From: Chloroflexota bacterium
GTDB lineage: Bacteria; Chloroflexota; Anaerolineae; UBA2200
Direction of reading: 5' to 3'
Assembly (NCBI GenBank): GCA_014360905.1
Contig: JACIWW010000010.1
Location: 32,168 to 96,167, forward strand
Length of the DNA stretch: 64,000 nt
In this document: one piece after another, positions 16,521-25,498 of the stretch
Position numbering within the stretch: position 1 is the stretch's first letter
Layout of the letters: every line of letters starts with the position of its first letter
The notes under the pieces: generated by a model
Told to the model about the DNA's origin: nothing
What the model saw: only the letters and a program-made list of their open reading frames with translations
The model's database searches: none
Made by a program: the position numbers and the translations under genes

Positions 16521-17915
16521 TTAGTAAGCGTTCTTATCGCGAAAGATGTTGAAGAAGGTCTTGATCAAAATTTTGATATCCAGAAGCAAAGACCAGTTTT
16601 CAATGTACCACAGGTCGTATTTGGTGCGCTCTACGATGGAGGTGTCGCCACGTAAACCATTCACTTGAGCCCACCCAGTCATGCCGGCTTTTTCTTTGTG
16701 GCGCTCCATATAACGCGGCACAATCTGACGGAACTGCTCGACAAATATAGGACGCTCTGGACGGGGTCCTACCAGGCTCATATCCCCTAGCAATACATTG
16801 ATGAATTGTGGTAATTCATCCAGAGAATGGCGGCGGATAAAGGTGCCCAGACGGGTGACTCGTGGATCATTTCTGGTGGCCCAAACTGGGCCAGTTTGTT
16901 TTTCTGCATCCACGCGCATGGAGCGGAACTTGAGCATCTGAAAAGGCTTTGCATCCAATCCCATGCGTTCCTGGGCGTAGAATACTGGTCCAGGCGAATC
17001 GAGTTTAATCAAAAGCGCGATGAGCAACATTAACGGCGAGAGAAGAATCAGCATAGCAGCACTGACGACAATGTCCATGGCGCGTTTTAATGCCAGACGC
17101 CAACCACGCAAGGCCACGTCACGGACAGTGAGCAGCGGCAGCCCGTTCAGGTCATCAATACTGATCTCAGAAGCAATGATCTGAAACACGTCAGGGAAAA
17201 CTCGCACAGCTGCTTTTTCGCGTTCGGCCTGTGAGATGAGATCCAGTATCTCCTCATGGCTAGCCTCGGGCAGGCCAATGATTACTTCCTGTATGTTGTG
17301 CTCGCGGATAAGAAAGCCTAGTTGCTGACGAGAGCCAAGAACAGGCAACCCGCTTACCTCTTTGCGCCCTGGTGAGTCGTCTGCAAATCCAACCGGTTGA
17401 TAGCCTAGGTTGGGTGATTGGTTGATCTTTTGCAAAATCATCCGCCCTACATCACCGGCACCTACAATGAGCACTTTGGTAGGATGAGCAATGCGGTACC
17501 TGGCGTGCAAGTAATCGGTGAAAAGCCGCCCTATCATGACCAAAGGGATGCTTAAGAGCCAGGCATAGATGACCATGGCGCGAGGGTAGTCCAACTCGTT
17601 TTTGTACACAAAGGAAGTCAAGGCAACTGAAGCAATGGTACCGAACGAGACGGCAGCCATAATGGAGTAAGATTTATCAATACGCGAGAGACCGGGCTTG
17701 AAATGATATAGTCGGTAGAAGAAGAAAGTGGCCAACAGAGTCACAATGTGGATGAACAGCATGCCGCCATAATAGCTGAACGGACGTGGGACGAGCGGAC
17801 GCGGGTATTCCGTAACTCGTCGCAGCAGGTAGGCGCCAGCAAAGGATACGGCGCTCATAGCAGCATCCACAGCTACTGTGAAGAGGCCTAAAAACCAACT
17901 AGTTCTGCGCTGCAC
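16521..17915 (-). CDS. Polyprenyl-phosphate sugar-1-phosphate transferase (WbaP/WcaJ type)
   Basis: The 464-residue enzyme has four to five N-terminal TM helices, a Rossmann-like CoA-binding-type domain ([14 protein letters not shown] near 150), one further TM helix, and the bacterial sugar transferase domain. The domain motifs are [48 protein letters not shown] and [12 protein letters not shown]. It starts glycan-lipid assembly by moving a hexose-1-phosphate from a nucleotide sugar to undecaprenyl phosphate. The start is GTG with GGAG 8 bases upstream. It is a single-gene unit bounded by a terminator. It may feed the glycosyltransferase region at 43-64 kb, but that link is inference. Confidence 0.92.
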   Translation of the reverse strand: MQRRTSWFLGLFTVAVDAAMSAVSFAGAYLLRRVTEYPRPLVPRPFSYYGGMLFIHIVTLLATFFFYRLYHFKPGLSRIDKSYSIMAAVSFGTIASVALTSFVYKNELDYPRAMVIYAWLLSIPLVMIGRLFTDYLHARYRIAHPTKVLIVGAGDVGRMILQKINQSPNLGYQPVGFADDSPGRKEVSGLPVLGSRQQLGFLIREHNIQEVIIGLPEASHEEILDLISQAEREKAAVRVFPDVFQIIASEISIDDLNGLPLLTVRDVALRGWRLALKRAMDIVVSAAMLILLSPLMLLIALLIKLDSPGPVFYAQERMGLDAKPFQMLKFRSMRVDAEKQTGPVWATRNDPRVTRLGTFIRRHSLDELPQFINVLLGDMSLVGPRPERPIFVEQFRQIVPRYMERHKEKAGMTGWAQVNGLRGDTSIVERTKYDLWYIENWSLLLDIKILIKTFFNIFRDKNAY

Positions 17916-18023
17916 CTTCCCATCTCCACAGAATAGGCTTACCCCGAAGGAACAAAGATGTTAAGAACGCATATTGCTGCTTTTTGGACCACGTTGACTT
18001 CTCAGACATTGATATCTATCATT

Positions 18024-18629
18024 TTAGCACTGCAAGGCAGTCTGCGTCAACTGCGCAGCCAGCTTTTGTTGCAGAGAGGATTTCAGGGCTCGAAAGCGCC
18101 TCTGAAAAGAGAGCGAGGTAACCAACTCGGTGGTCATGATCAAAGCATCTTCGTTGTTATCCGAATAGTATCTCTTGCGCAGGCCGGCAGCCATGAAACC
18201 GTACTTCTGATAGAGCTTCTGCGCTGGGGAATTCGAGACCCTTACCTCCAAGGTGAGAACGGCTGCATTCAGCGCTATGGCGTGGTCAATCAGGTGCGTG
18301 AGCAGTAGCTCGCCAATACCTCGGCCGCGCCAGTTGGGATGTACAGCCAGAGTACAAATGTGTGCCTCATCCAGGATAAGCCAAAAGCCGCCATAGCCAA
18401 TTATTTTGCCCTGTTGGCGAGTTTTGTTTGCGTTGTTTTGCTCGCCATGACTTGTGCTCGTCCGTGCAGGGCGGGCGACGAAAAAGTGGGCCATTGGATT
18501 GTAGTGCAGTTCGTACTCAAAGGCATGAGCCGACCAAGGCAAACTGAAAATCATCCTCTCGAGGGCTGCTACTTCTGGCACGTCGGCAAGAGTCATTTTC
18601 TCCACGGTGTAGGGGATGTGATTGCCCAT
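18024..18629 (-). CDS. rimI: Ribosomal protein S18 alanine N-acetyltransferase RimI-like
   Basis: This 201-residue GNAT protein shows LADVPEVAALERMIFSLPW at the start, typical of RimI. The acetyl-CoA loop is AVHPNWRGRGIGELLL, and the C-terminal block is LEVRVSNSPAQKLYQKYGFMAAGLRKRYYSDNNEDALIM. An insert of about 25 residues (STSHGEQNNANKTRQQGK) splits the first half, and the C-terminus is about 30 residues longer than usual. The frame is open upstream to 18821 but overlaps tsaB; ATG 18629, directly after the tsaB stop with GAGGG upstream, is preferred. Co-location with tsaB and tsaE is a common arrangement. Confidence 0.9.
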   Translation of the reverse strand: MGNHIPYTVEKMTLADVPEVAALERMIFSLPWSAHAFEYELHYNPMAHFFVARPARTSTSHGEQNNANKTRQQGKIIGYGGFWLILDEAHICTLAVHPNWRGRGIGELLLTHLIDHAIALNAAVLTLEVRVSNSPAQKLYQKYGFMAAGLRKRYYSDNNEDALIMTTELVTSLSFQRRFRALKSSLQQKLAAQLTQTALQC

Positions 18630-18642
18630 TACAGACCAACCC

Positions 18643-19299
18643 TCACGCGTGCTGCAGATAGATAGGGGAAAGCAAGGACAAGTCATCCCTTTCCCCTGCA
18701 ACAAATCGCTGCCAAGCAAGTTCAGCGAGATAGCCTGTGCGCCGCATGGCCAAAGCCGGGCTAACAATGATAGCTTGTCTGGGCACTGCCTCGCGCAATG
18801 CTTGGCCCAAACGCGGGTCAATTTCCCCGCAGATTAGTGTCGGTTCTTTGAGGTAGGCAATGAGTTCGTCTACGTTAATAAGCATGTACTCGCTACGACG
18901 TTGCCAGGTACCAGCAAGTGCCTGATAGAAAGCGATGCACCATCTCCCCCGACCAGCAGGAATGACGGCACACACAGGCAAAGGCTGATGGGAATAAGCG
19001 TAGGCTGTGGCATCTAGGGTGGGCACTCCCAGCAAGGGGATGTCCAGAGCCAAAGCCAATCCCTTAGCCACGCTCATGCCAACGCGCAATCCAGTGAAGG
19101 AGCCAGGCCCTAGTGAAACGGCCACCGCGCCAAGATCGGATGGTGCTATTGCCTGTTGTTCACAAGCACACACAACATAGGTCATCAATTCCACTGTGTG
19201 GTTATCGCTTGTCCTCCACATCTGCTCGACCTGCAAGCCGTCTTGGTTGTATAGGGCAAGGCCTGCTATACGCGTAGCTGTGTCAATTGCCAGCAGCAC
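18643..19299 (-). CDS. tsaB: tRNA t6A biosynthesis protein TsaB
   Basis: The 218-residue protein has the ASKHA-fold start MLLAIDTATRIAGLALY and the motif SLGPGSFTGLRVGMSVAKGLALAL that define TsaB. It dimerises with TsaD and works with TsaC/TsaE to place threonylcarbamoyl on A37 of ANN-decoding tRNAs. TsaE is immediately upstream; tsaD and tsaC are not in the window. The C-terminal half is divergent, as usual for this family. Confidence 0.94.
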   Translation of the reverse strand: MLLAIDTATRIAGLALYNQDGLQVEQMWRTSDNHTVELMTYVVCACEQQAIAPSDLGAVAVSLGPGSFTGLRVGMSVAKGLALALDIPLLGVPTLDATAYAYSHQPLPVCAVIPAGRGRWCIAFYQALAGTWQRRSEYMLINVDELIAYLKEPTLICGEIDPRLGQALREAVPRQAIIVSPALAMRRTGYLAELAWQRFVAGERDDLSLLSPIYLQHA

Positions 19300-19362
19300 G
19301 AGGAACTCCTTTGGTACATAATGCGTAGTGGGTGAGATTGCAGAGGGTTGTATACCAGGAGA

Positions 19363-19869
19363 CTATTCGCCTCCAAAGGCCTCCTGACGGAAGCGTTGTA
19401 ATAATTCCTCATAACGTTTTCCCTGTGGTTCGAACAACAACCCCCTTTTGGTATCCCCCAAATAATGTAAGGTGACCCATAGTCTTTCCTCGGGTAGCAT
19501 TTGGCGCACGCGCTCAGCCCATTCAATAACACAGATGCCATCTCCATAGAGATAGTCTTCCAGCCCTAAAGTGCGTGCTTCGGCGATTGTTTCAATACGG
19601 TATAGGTCTATGTGGTAAAATTTGTGTCTGCGATTGGGCACGCGATACTCGTTGACCATGATGAACGTGGGACTGGCGATAGCGGAAGTCACTCCTAGCC
19701 CGCGGCCAATGCCCTGCACTAGACAAGTTTTGCCTGTGCCCAATGCTCCCTCTAGGCAGACTAGGTCACCTCCTTGTAGCAAACGCCCAAGACGCTCGCC
19801 AACGCGTCGCGTTTGTTCCGTGCTATGGCTGATAAAATCTAAACTATGGGCGGTGAGAATTGGCGTCAC
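19363..19869 (-). CDS. tsaE: tRNA t6A biosynthesis ATPase TsaE
   Basis: The 168-residue P-loop protein has Walker A GALGTGKTCLVQGIGRGLG, then SPTFIMVNEY and the HIDLYRIE and VIEWAERV blocks of TsaE. Its ATP hydrolysis resets the TsaBD complex. Translation starts at GTG 19869, whose GTGA overlaps the stop of the dikinase gene. AAGGAG lies 8 bases upstream, so the two are translationally coupled. Confidence 0.95.
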   Translation of the reverse strand: MTPILTAHSLDFISHSTEQTRRVGERLGRLLQGGDLVCLEGALGTGKTCLVQGIGRGLGVTSAIASPTFIMVNEYRVPNRRHKFYHIDLYRIETIAEARTLGLEDYLYGDGICVIEWAERVRQMLPEERLWVTLHYLGDTKRGLLFEPQGKRYEELLQRFRQEAFGGE

Positions 19870-22538
19870 CTGCTGCGCTCCTTGTCCGGTATTATACTCT
19901 GGTGTGAGGTGATTGGGAAGTGAGTCCGATCGGCTTCCTTGGTCACAGTCCCGTTCAGGCCATCCACAACCACGATGTCGCCATCCTGCAGCAATTTTGT
20001 GATGCCTGGAATGCCGGCCACAGCAGGCAAGCCATATTCTCTGGCGACCACTGACGCATGGGAAAGTTGCCCACCATATTCGATTACCAGGGCATTTAAT
20101 AAACTGAAAATGGGCGTCCAGCCTGGATCTACCCCACGGGCCACCAAGATGTCACCAGGTTTTACTTTGTTGAACTCGGTGGGAGATAACAACACAACGA
20201 CAGGACCCTTTGCCAGGCCCGGGCTCACCGCTTGTCCGCGAAATTGTACGCCACATGTCGCGGTTTCAGTTGCCAGCGGTTGATTGCCGTGCAGAAAGGG
20301 TGGATAAGCCTGTTCAGCGGCCACTTCAAACTCTTTGCACAAACGGGCAAATTGCTGTTGCCTAGTGGCGGCCAATGCGGCATAGGCACACTTTGTGGGA
20401 TTCCGTACATACGCCTCAACTTCTGCTTTGGTCAGAAAGAAAATGTGGGTATCCTGATAAAGAAAGCCAATCTCTGCCATGCGCTTGCCAAGCAGCAGAA
20501 AAAGCTTACGCATGAGAGCCAATGTCCTTTGCCAGTAGAAGCGCTGGTCTTCGCGCAACGGCAAGTAGCGGCGTGACAGGAAGAGGACGTGCGCAAAGAT
20601 TCCCCGTTTTAACCACGCTAGGGGGCCATTGCCCAAAAGTGGGAACACGATATTCCACGCTTGCTCAGGGCTAACGGGTTGCTTCTCGTTCCGAGCGCTC
20701 GCCTCGTGCTTGAGACGTTGCACTAGCTCAATAACTTGAGTTGGTTGGGCTGCAAAAGATGGGTGGTAGATGTCCAGGTAGAAAGAACGATGTCCGTAGC
20801 GTCTCAAGAAGTCATCAAGTGCGCAACGGAACGCGGTTGTATCCTCGATCTGGGCCAAGTCCCGAAGAGCATGATCAATCTCCAAAGTCTTGTTCGGCAA
20901 GCCGGTTACCAGGACGCGGCATAGTTCGTGCGCATCTTCTCGCTTGATCCATGCTCTAGCCAGGCGACGCAACAGCGTATAGGCCAGGTCTGCACAAGTC
21001 AAGCTCCAGCGGTGCAGGGACAGCAATTGGGCATTGAGCTGCTGAGCTTGGTCAATGATCCCCCAGATAGATTCGAATGTTGCTGGAGCATTGCACAGAG
21101 CTCTGTATTGCTCTTCGAGCTGCTGGCTGCATTTCTCGTGCTGGGCAGCAAAGGCTGCCCAGGTGCGGTAATGATGCCAGGGCGACCAAACGGTAGGCTG
21201 GTGCAGAAAGTGCCAAAGCATGGAAAGCAAAAAGCGCGGGTCAAACAGCGAACGAGGGTATTTCACCAGGCGACGAAGTTCCGTTTTGCCCCATGGAAAA
21301 TAACGATAGGCATCCTCGGGCAGCAGAAAGTCTGGAAAAACCTTGTAGATGGTCTGAAAAACAAAGAGGTTTACGTATGGATGGCCGCGATATAGTTTGG
21401 TCAGACGCAGTTGTTCCACGCCCTTCAGACCCAAGTACCGCAGCGGATCGCGGAAAGCCAATTTCTCCAATAACTCATTGATGATGGACCAACCAAGGGG
21501 TGAAACAGGCAGCGGGAAGCGTTCGTTGAGGAAACCCGATGTCCAGAAGTGGTCATCCCCAGGGATGACATCGGTGAAGAAAGAACGAGGGCTGGTAGTA
21601 ATGGGACGGGACTGTAGGATATAGAGTTGTCCCTGCGCAAAGGCCCACTCTATGTCTTGGGGAGAGCCAAAGTACTGCTCCAAAGCGAGCACAGCCTCCG
21701 CTACCTGTCTGACCTGTTCTAGCGTCAGAACACGGATGTTGCGCTTCTGCACAGGCACTTCTACGCGCTGCAATCCGCCCTGGGATGTCATAACTTGCTT
21801 GTGCAATTTCTGTGCGATAACAGGCGGCTCAACCTCTGCCAGTGAATCGCGGTCCACAACATAGCGGTCAGCATCACCTTCTCCATTGACTACGGTCACC
21901 CCCAGGCCAAAGGCTGCTTCTATGAGCACTTGCTCCTCGCCTGTGACTGGATGCAGTGAGAAAGCCACACCAGCCGAGTCAGCCTCCACCATTTGTTGCA
22001 CCAGCACTGCCATTGTAGGAGCGTCTTCCGCTGACCCGTGCTTTGCACGATAGAGGACTACTTGTGGTGACCAGAGTGAAGCCCAGCATTCCACAATGGC
22101 TGACAGCAACTGTGCTTCGTCGCGTACATTCAGAAAGGTCGCTTGTTGCCCAGCAAAGGAGGTGCTTGGCAAATCTTCCGTGCTGGCTGAGGAACGAACG
22201 GCTACCGGCAGATCCATTCGCCCTGCCCTGACTGCCAGTCCGCGGTAGGCATTCACGATAGCCTCGCGCATTGGAGCACTCAGATGCACTGCACGGATTC
22301 TTTGCTGTAGTTCCCGAGCTGCCGTCTCCACCTGGTTGGGTGGCAGTGCCGACAGAGCCTGTAGGGCTGGTTGCAGTGCGTTTTCTGCGATCATGTCCTG
22401 GTAGGCGATAGTTGTGACACAGAAAGCGGCTGGCACAGGGAAACCTGCCTGTGCCATGCGGGCTAGGTTGAACGCTTTGCTGCCAACCAGAGATCTGTCT
22501 TCTGAGGTGATTTCCTCAAGCCAGCGTATTGGATACAT
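19866..22538 (-). CDS. PEP-synthase-like dikinase, closest in layout to rifampicin phosphotransferase
   Basis: The 890-residue protein has the pyruvate/PEP dikinase ATP-grasp at the N-terminus (LVGSKAFNLARMAQAGFPVP, VAVRSSASTEDLPSTSFAGQQ, DIEWAFAQGQLYILQSRPIT). A helical middle domain of about 430 residues is unlike the TIM barrel of PEP synthase. The C-terminal swivelling domain carries the phosphorylated His in GGQLSHASVVAREYGLPAV. Length and domain order match rifampicin phosphotransferases, but many such paralogues act on unknown substrates; no resistance role is claimed. It heads the tsaE-tsaB-rimI operon with overlapping stop/start codons, an unusual partner for t6A genes. Confidence 0.85.
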   Translation of the reverse strand: MYPIRWLEEITSEDRSLVGSKAFNLARMAQAGFPVPAAFCVTTIAYQDMIAENALQPALQALSALPPNQVETAARELQQRIRAVHLSAPMREAIVNAYRGLAVRAGRMDLPVAVRSSASTEDLPSTSFAGQQATFLNVRDEAQLLSAIVECWASLWSPQVVLYRAKHGSAEDAPTMAVLVQQMVEADSAGVAFSLHPVTGEEQVLIEAAFGLGVTVVNGEGDADRYVVDRDSLAEVEPPVIAQKLHKQVMTSQGGLQRVEVPVQKRNIRVLTLEQVRQVAEAVLALEQYFGSPQDIEWAFAQGQLYILQSRPITTSPRSFFTDVIPGDDHFWTSGFLNERFPLPVSPLGWSIINELLEKLAFRDPLRYLGLKGVEQLRLTKLYRGHPYVNLFVFQTIYKVFPDFLLPEDAYRYFPWGKTELRRLVKYPRSLFDPRFLLSMLWHFLHQPTVWSPWHHYRTWAAFAAQHEKCSQQLEEQYRALCNAPATFESIWGIIDQAQQLNAQLLSLHRWSLTCADLAYTLLRRLARAWIKREDAHELCRVLVTGLPNKTLEIDHALRDLAQIEDTTAFRCALDDFLRRYGHRSFYLDIYHPSFAAQPTQVIELVQRLKHEASARNEKQPVSPEQAWNIVFPLLGNGPLAWLKRGIFAHVLFLSRRYLPLREDQRFYWQRTLALMRKLFLLLGKRMAEIGFLYQDTHIFFLTKAEVEAYVRNPTKCAYAALAATRQQQFARLCKEFEVAAEQAYPPFLHGNQPLATETATCGVQFRGQAVSPGLAKGPVVVLLSPTEFNKVKPGDILVARGVDPGWTPIFSLLNALVIEYGGQLSHASVVAREYGLPAVAGIPGITKLLQDGDIVVVDGLNGTVTKEADRTHFPITSHQSIIPDKERSR

Positions 22539-22559
22539 GACTACCCATGTTAGATGATA

Positions 22560-22568
22560 TGGTAGAAT
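22560..22568 (+). promoter_or_regulatory. extended -10 promoter for the 22580 gene
   Basis: TGGTAGAAT is an extended -10 element (the same nine bases occur before pspA at 37996). Its position 11 bases before ATG 22580 predicts a leader of about five bases. It lies in the short gap between divergent genes. Confidence 0.45.
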
Positions 22569-22579
22569 ATGAACTGCCT

Positions 22580-23419
22580 ATGTTCCAAGTAAGCGATCCC
22601 AAAGTGAACAGCACGTTGCGCCTGCTCGACTTTTCACTTCACAGTATCTTGCAGGCTTATGGCCGTGCATTCCTATTCCATGCTGTCCTGCGACACCCGC
22701 TGCGCACGCTGCGTGGACTATGGACTTATCGCCAGGTTTTTGAAACGGATCAGCCAGAGACGCGGCCGCTCTTCCGTGGCACGGAAGATGCATTTGTACG
22801 CCGTGCTGCGCTTGCCGGAGAGCGGCTGCTGGTGGGCACAGGGTTTTGTCAGAAGCCCCTCCGCGTCACCCAATCCGATGAACGGCAAGGCATCAAGGTA
22901 AGCGCACAGGAATGTCCCGCAGGGCGCTTTAACCACGACTGCCTGTACCTTTTGCAGTTGAACTTGAACTTGCCCAGTGACGCACCGTTTCATCCCACCT
23001 GTACGGATTGCTCGGTGCGCATTCTTGGTCATGCAGCGCTGCAAGCGGGGGCTAGTTTTGCTGTGCTGACCTCAGCGATGGACATCGCGCATGACATCCT
23101 GTTCCCAGCGTTGGAAAAGCAACGCTTCACTTGCATCCTCTTCGCCATCTGCCCCTATTCGGTGGAGCCGATGAGCCTCGCACTGCTCATCTCTGGCTTG
23201 GAAGGTTACCTTTTTCGCTATCACAGCGGTTCCTGTGTCAGCTATCAGCAGTGGCTCCGCGCGGATAGAGGAGATAAACCTGAGCGTACCGTGCTATCCC
23301 AGCCGAGCATGGTCCACTTGCTCCATTTGCTGAAGTCTATCGCGGCTTTTCGTGCATCATCCTTCAGTGTGAATCCTACTCATTACAAGCAAGTAGGGCA
23401 TATCTTTTGCCCCTGTTGA
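22580..23419 (+). CDS. Unrecognised Cys-containing protein
   Basis: The frame encodes 279 residues from ATG 22580 (MFQVSDPKVN). It could start as early as 22547, but that would leave 8 bases to the divergent dikinase gene and would place the promoter inside the coding region. No TM helix is evident. Two Cys clusters stand out: AQECPAGRFNHDCLYL near 115-130 and HPTCTDCSVRILGHAA near 150-165. A later FAICPYSVEPMSLALLISG and a C-terminal GHIFCPC follow. The CxxC and Cys/His spacing would suit a metal or Fe-S site. I do not recognise the family and assign no function. It stands alone on the plus strand between divergent units. Confidence 0.7.
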   Translation: MFQVSDPKVNSTLRLLDFSLHSILQAYGRAFLFHAVLRHPLRTLRGLWTYRQVFETDQPETRPLFRGTEDAFVRRAALAGERLLVGTGFCQKPLRVTQSDERQGIKVSAQECPAGRFNHDCLYLLQLNLNLPSDAPFHPTCTDCSVRILGHAALQAGASFAVLTSAMDIAHDILFPALEKQRFTCILFAICPYSVEPMSLALLISGLEGYLFRYHSGSCVSYQQWLRADRGDKPERTVLSQPSMVHLLHLLKSIAAFRASSFSVNPTHYKQVGHIFCPC

Positions 23420-23523
23420 GCATTGCGTCTACATTGTAACGCGGAATTCAAGGCAGGGCAATCCAGGGCATCCTTAACTTTGCAAACGAGTTGGGACAAC
23501 CTTGCTCGTCCTTTGTTCTTTGG

Positions 23524-23583
23524 TCATTCTAAGCGGAAGTCTACAGGAAATGGGATTCCTCGCTGCTTTGCCGCTCGGAATGA
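23524..23583. repeat. REP-like imperfect palindrome
   Basis: TCATTCTAAGCGG at 23524 is mirrored by CCGCTCGGAATGA ending at 23583, with GGATTCCTCGCTGC between. This resembles the small palindromic TCATTCTGAGCG...CGGAATGA elements scattered between genes in many bacteria (recalled, not searched). It lies in the 337-base gap after the 22580 gene. The rest of that gap, apart from the promoter at 23680, shows nothing. Confidence 0.5.
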
Positions 23584-23679
23584 ATTTGGGTTAGCATAGA
23601 AATTTAGGCGGAGGAACAAAGTTACTCGGATTGACTCAGGCTGGACCATGAGCCACGTGGAGCAGAAATGCCGGCCTGT

Positions 23680-23708
23680 TTGACGAAAACTACAAGATAG
23701 GATATAAT
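23680..23708 (+). promoter_or_regulatory. sigma-70 promoter of the nitrilase-fold gene
   Basis: TTGACG (23680-23685) and TATAAT (23703-23708) are 17 bases apart. The transcript would begin near 23715, about 42 bases before the ATG at 23757. Confidence 0.8.
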
Positions 23709-23756
23709 GAAGGCTGATTAGCACAATTGTTCTATTACCACGACATAGGAGGAGCA

Positions 23757-24569
23757 ATGAGACAAATTACCGTGGCAACCGTTCAAATGGCCCCTCGGTT
23801 GGCTGACGTTGAAGCCAATCTCGAGCGCATGGGTAAGTGGGTGGAAAACATCTGCCATGATCAAAAAGTGGATTTGATTGTCTTTCCCGAACTGGTCACC
23901 ACTGGTTATGAATGTGGTGTGCGCTTTGCCGACCTGGCTGAACCAGTTCCAGGCCACGTTGTGAATTATATGGCGGAACGGGCTGCTGATTTCAGGGTGC
24001 ATTTGGCTTTTGGCTTGGTAGAGAAGCAGAAGATAGAGAGCGTTATTTACGATGCCGCAGTGCTCATTGACCAAGATGGCGAGGTAAGCACCACTTATCG
24101 CAAAGTCCACCTGCGCGGCGAAGAACGACTCGCTTTCCGACCCGGGTATCGTTTCCCCGTTGCGGAAACGTCATTCGGCATGGTAGGCCTGCTGCTTGGC
24201 TGGGATCTGGCTTTCCCAGAGGCGGCACGTTGCTTAACCTTGCAAGGCGCCGAGCTGTTATGCGTCTGTGCAAACTGGGAACGACCCAACTCAAGTGCCT
24301 GGCGTAACTATATTCTCACGCGGGCATTGGAGAATTCGCTTTTCGTCATCGCAGCAAACCGCATCGGTGAGGAATACACTTACAACTTCTTCGGCAACAG
24401 TTTGACTGTCGGCCCTCGAGGCGAGGTATACAATACGCTGGATGAAGATATAGAGGGTTACGGTTTGGCTACAATTGACTTGGATGAAGTGCGGAAAAAC
24501 CGTGAGGACTCGCAGTTATTTCAGGTACGCCAGCCACGTAGCTATCGCGAAATTGTGCGCATGTACTAA
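23757..24569 (+). CDS. Carbon-nitrogen hydrolase (nitrilase) superfamily protein lacking the catalytic Cys
   Basis: The 270-residue protein has the nitrilase fold: start QITVATVQMAP, catalytic Glu E45 in VFPELVTTGYE, and catalytic Lys K116 in YRKVHLRGEER. The nucleophile position reads LLLGWDLAFPEAAR, so the expected Cys is G148 (codon GGC). With Glu and Lys kept but no Cys, amide or nitrile hydrolysis by the normal route should not occur. It may be a binding or regulatory paralogue, unless another residue serves. The start at 23757 is fixed by AGGAGG 4-9 bases upstream; an upstream in-frame ATG at 23727 has none. It is a monocistronic unit. Confidence 0.88.
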   Translation: MRQITVATVQMAPRLADVEANLERMGKWVENICHDQKVDLIVFPELVTTGYECGVRFADLAEPVPGHVVNYMAERAADFRVHLAFGLVEKQKIESVIYDAAVLIDQDGEVSTTYRKVHLRGEERLAFRPGYRFPVAETSFGMVGLLLGWDLAFPEAARCLTLQGAELLCVCANWERPNSSAWRNYILTRALENSLFVIAANRIGEEYTYNFFGNSLTVGPRGEVYNTLDEDIEGYGLATIDLDEVRKNREDSQLFQVRQPRSYREIVRMY

Positions 24570-24570
24570 G

Positions 24571-24597
24571 CTCTCACTTATCACTCATCACTCGTCA
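24571..24597. repeat. copy of the GTGATGAGTRATGAGTGA-type intergenic repeat
   Basis: CTCTCACTTATCACTCATCA followed by CTCGTCA is, on the minus strand, the same TGA(C/T)GAGTGATGAGTGATAAGTGAGAG pattern found at 57133-57220 and 61639-61689. Here it fills the gap between two convergent genes and supplies the stop codon of the HD-domain gene. Confidence 0.6.
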
Positions 24598-25443
24598 GAA
24601 ATGATACATCTCAATCAGCTTTTTCTCCGCACCCTCGATGCGTGCCTCGACTTCGATGTATGGCTCCAATCCTGAACCTTGCAACTTTTCTTTCAGCAAC
24701 TCATCGAGCTGAAATATGCCCGCTGAATTGCTCATTAGCACACGCAGTCGCACCGGCTTTTGTTCCCCATGTTCGATCTCCAAGCTCTCGATGGCCGCAG
24801 CGGAGACTGAATGGATATTGATTACACCGGCTTCAAAGGGTATGCGCGAACGTCCCTTGGCCATATCCAAGGCATCGGCTACCCGTACAATCCCTGCCTC
24901 AAGGGTCAAAGGACGTCCTCCAGCGCGATGGGCAATAATGGCATGCAGCGTTTCGGACAGCAACACTGTCCGCACAGGAACTTCGTATAGCCCATTGAGC
25001 AGTTCTTTTATTAGAGGTGCGGCGATGAATAGACTATAGCGTTCGTGATCGTCACGGTGAATGGACATCCCCACATCGTGCAACAGCGCTGCTAATACGA
25101 CAATGATTTCCGCGTCCTCGTTCTGCAGTCCATAATCACGCACGACGCTGGGTTGTACCCCACTTTCTACAAGCAACCTCAGCAGTTTGAGTGCAATGTT
25201 GGTGATGATCTGCACGTGCACAGGACCATGGTCAGTCATGCGCAAGCGATCCACTGCAGTAACATTGCATGCTCGCCATAACGTATGCAGTTCGCTGTGC
25301 GCGTTAATCCGGGCCACTAGTTCCTGCAATTTGAGGTTATGCTTTGTTGGTAAGTGCAACTCCACCGGTTTCTGCAAAAGCGCTTTTGCCGTAAGAGGTG
25401 CTTCTGCCTGTGTCTGTGAAACCTGGTCATTTTCCTTCAACAT
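24595..25443 (-). CDS. HD-domain phosphohydrolase-like protein
   Basis: The 282-residue protein contains an HD domain: His in DHGPVHVQI, the HD pair in LAALLHDVGMSIHRDDHERYS near 117-137, a further His in LHAIIAHRAG, and the final Asp in VRVADALDMAKGRS. This set is complete for metal-dependent phosphohydrolase chemistry; the substrate is unknown (nucleotide or cyclic nucleotide by analogy). The frame opens at 25515 inside rnhA, but AGGAG at 25451-25455 is 7 bases from ATG 25443 and only 1 from ATG 25449, so 25443 is chosen. Last gene of the operon with rnhA, the HAD and the histidine phosphatase genes. Confidence 0.85.
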   Translation of the reverse strand: MLKENDQVSQTQAEAPLTAKALLQKPVELHLPTKHNLKLQELVARINAHSELHTLWRACNVTAVDRLRMTDHGPVHVQIITNIALKLLRLLVESGVQPSVVRDYGLQNEDAEIIVVLAALLHDVGMSIHRDDHERYSLFIAAPLIKELLNGLYEVPVRTVLLSETLHAIIAHRAGGRPLTLEAGIVRVADALDMAKGRSRIPFEAGVINIHSVSAAAIESLEIEHGEQKPVRLRVLMSNSAGIFQLDELLKEKLQGSGLEPYIEVEARIEGAEKKLIEMYHF

Positions 25444-25498
25444 GTGCATGCTCCTGATCTCTTCGCGATGGTGCGCTCTCACATCTTTGTCCAGAGGA

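Noticed and set aside
19866..22538. True PEP synthase
   Set aside because: The middle region lacks the C-terminal TIM-barrel motifs of PEP synthase and the swivelling His domain is at the very end, as in rifampicin phosphotransferases.
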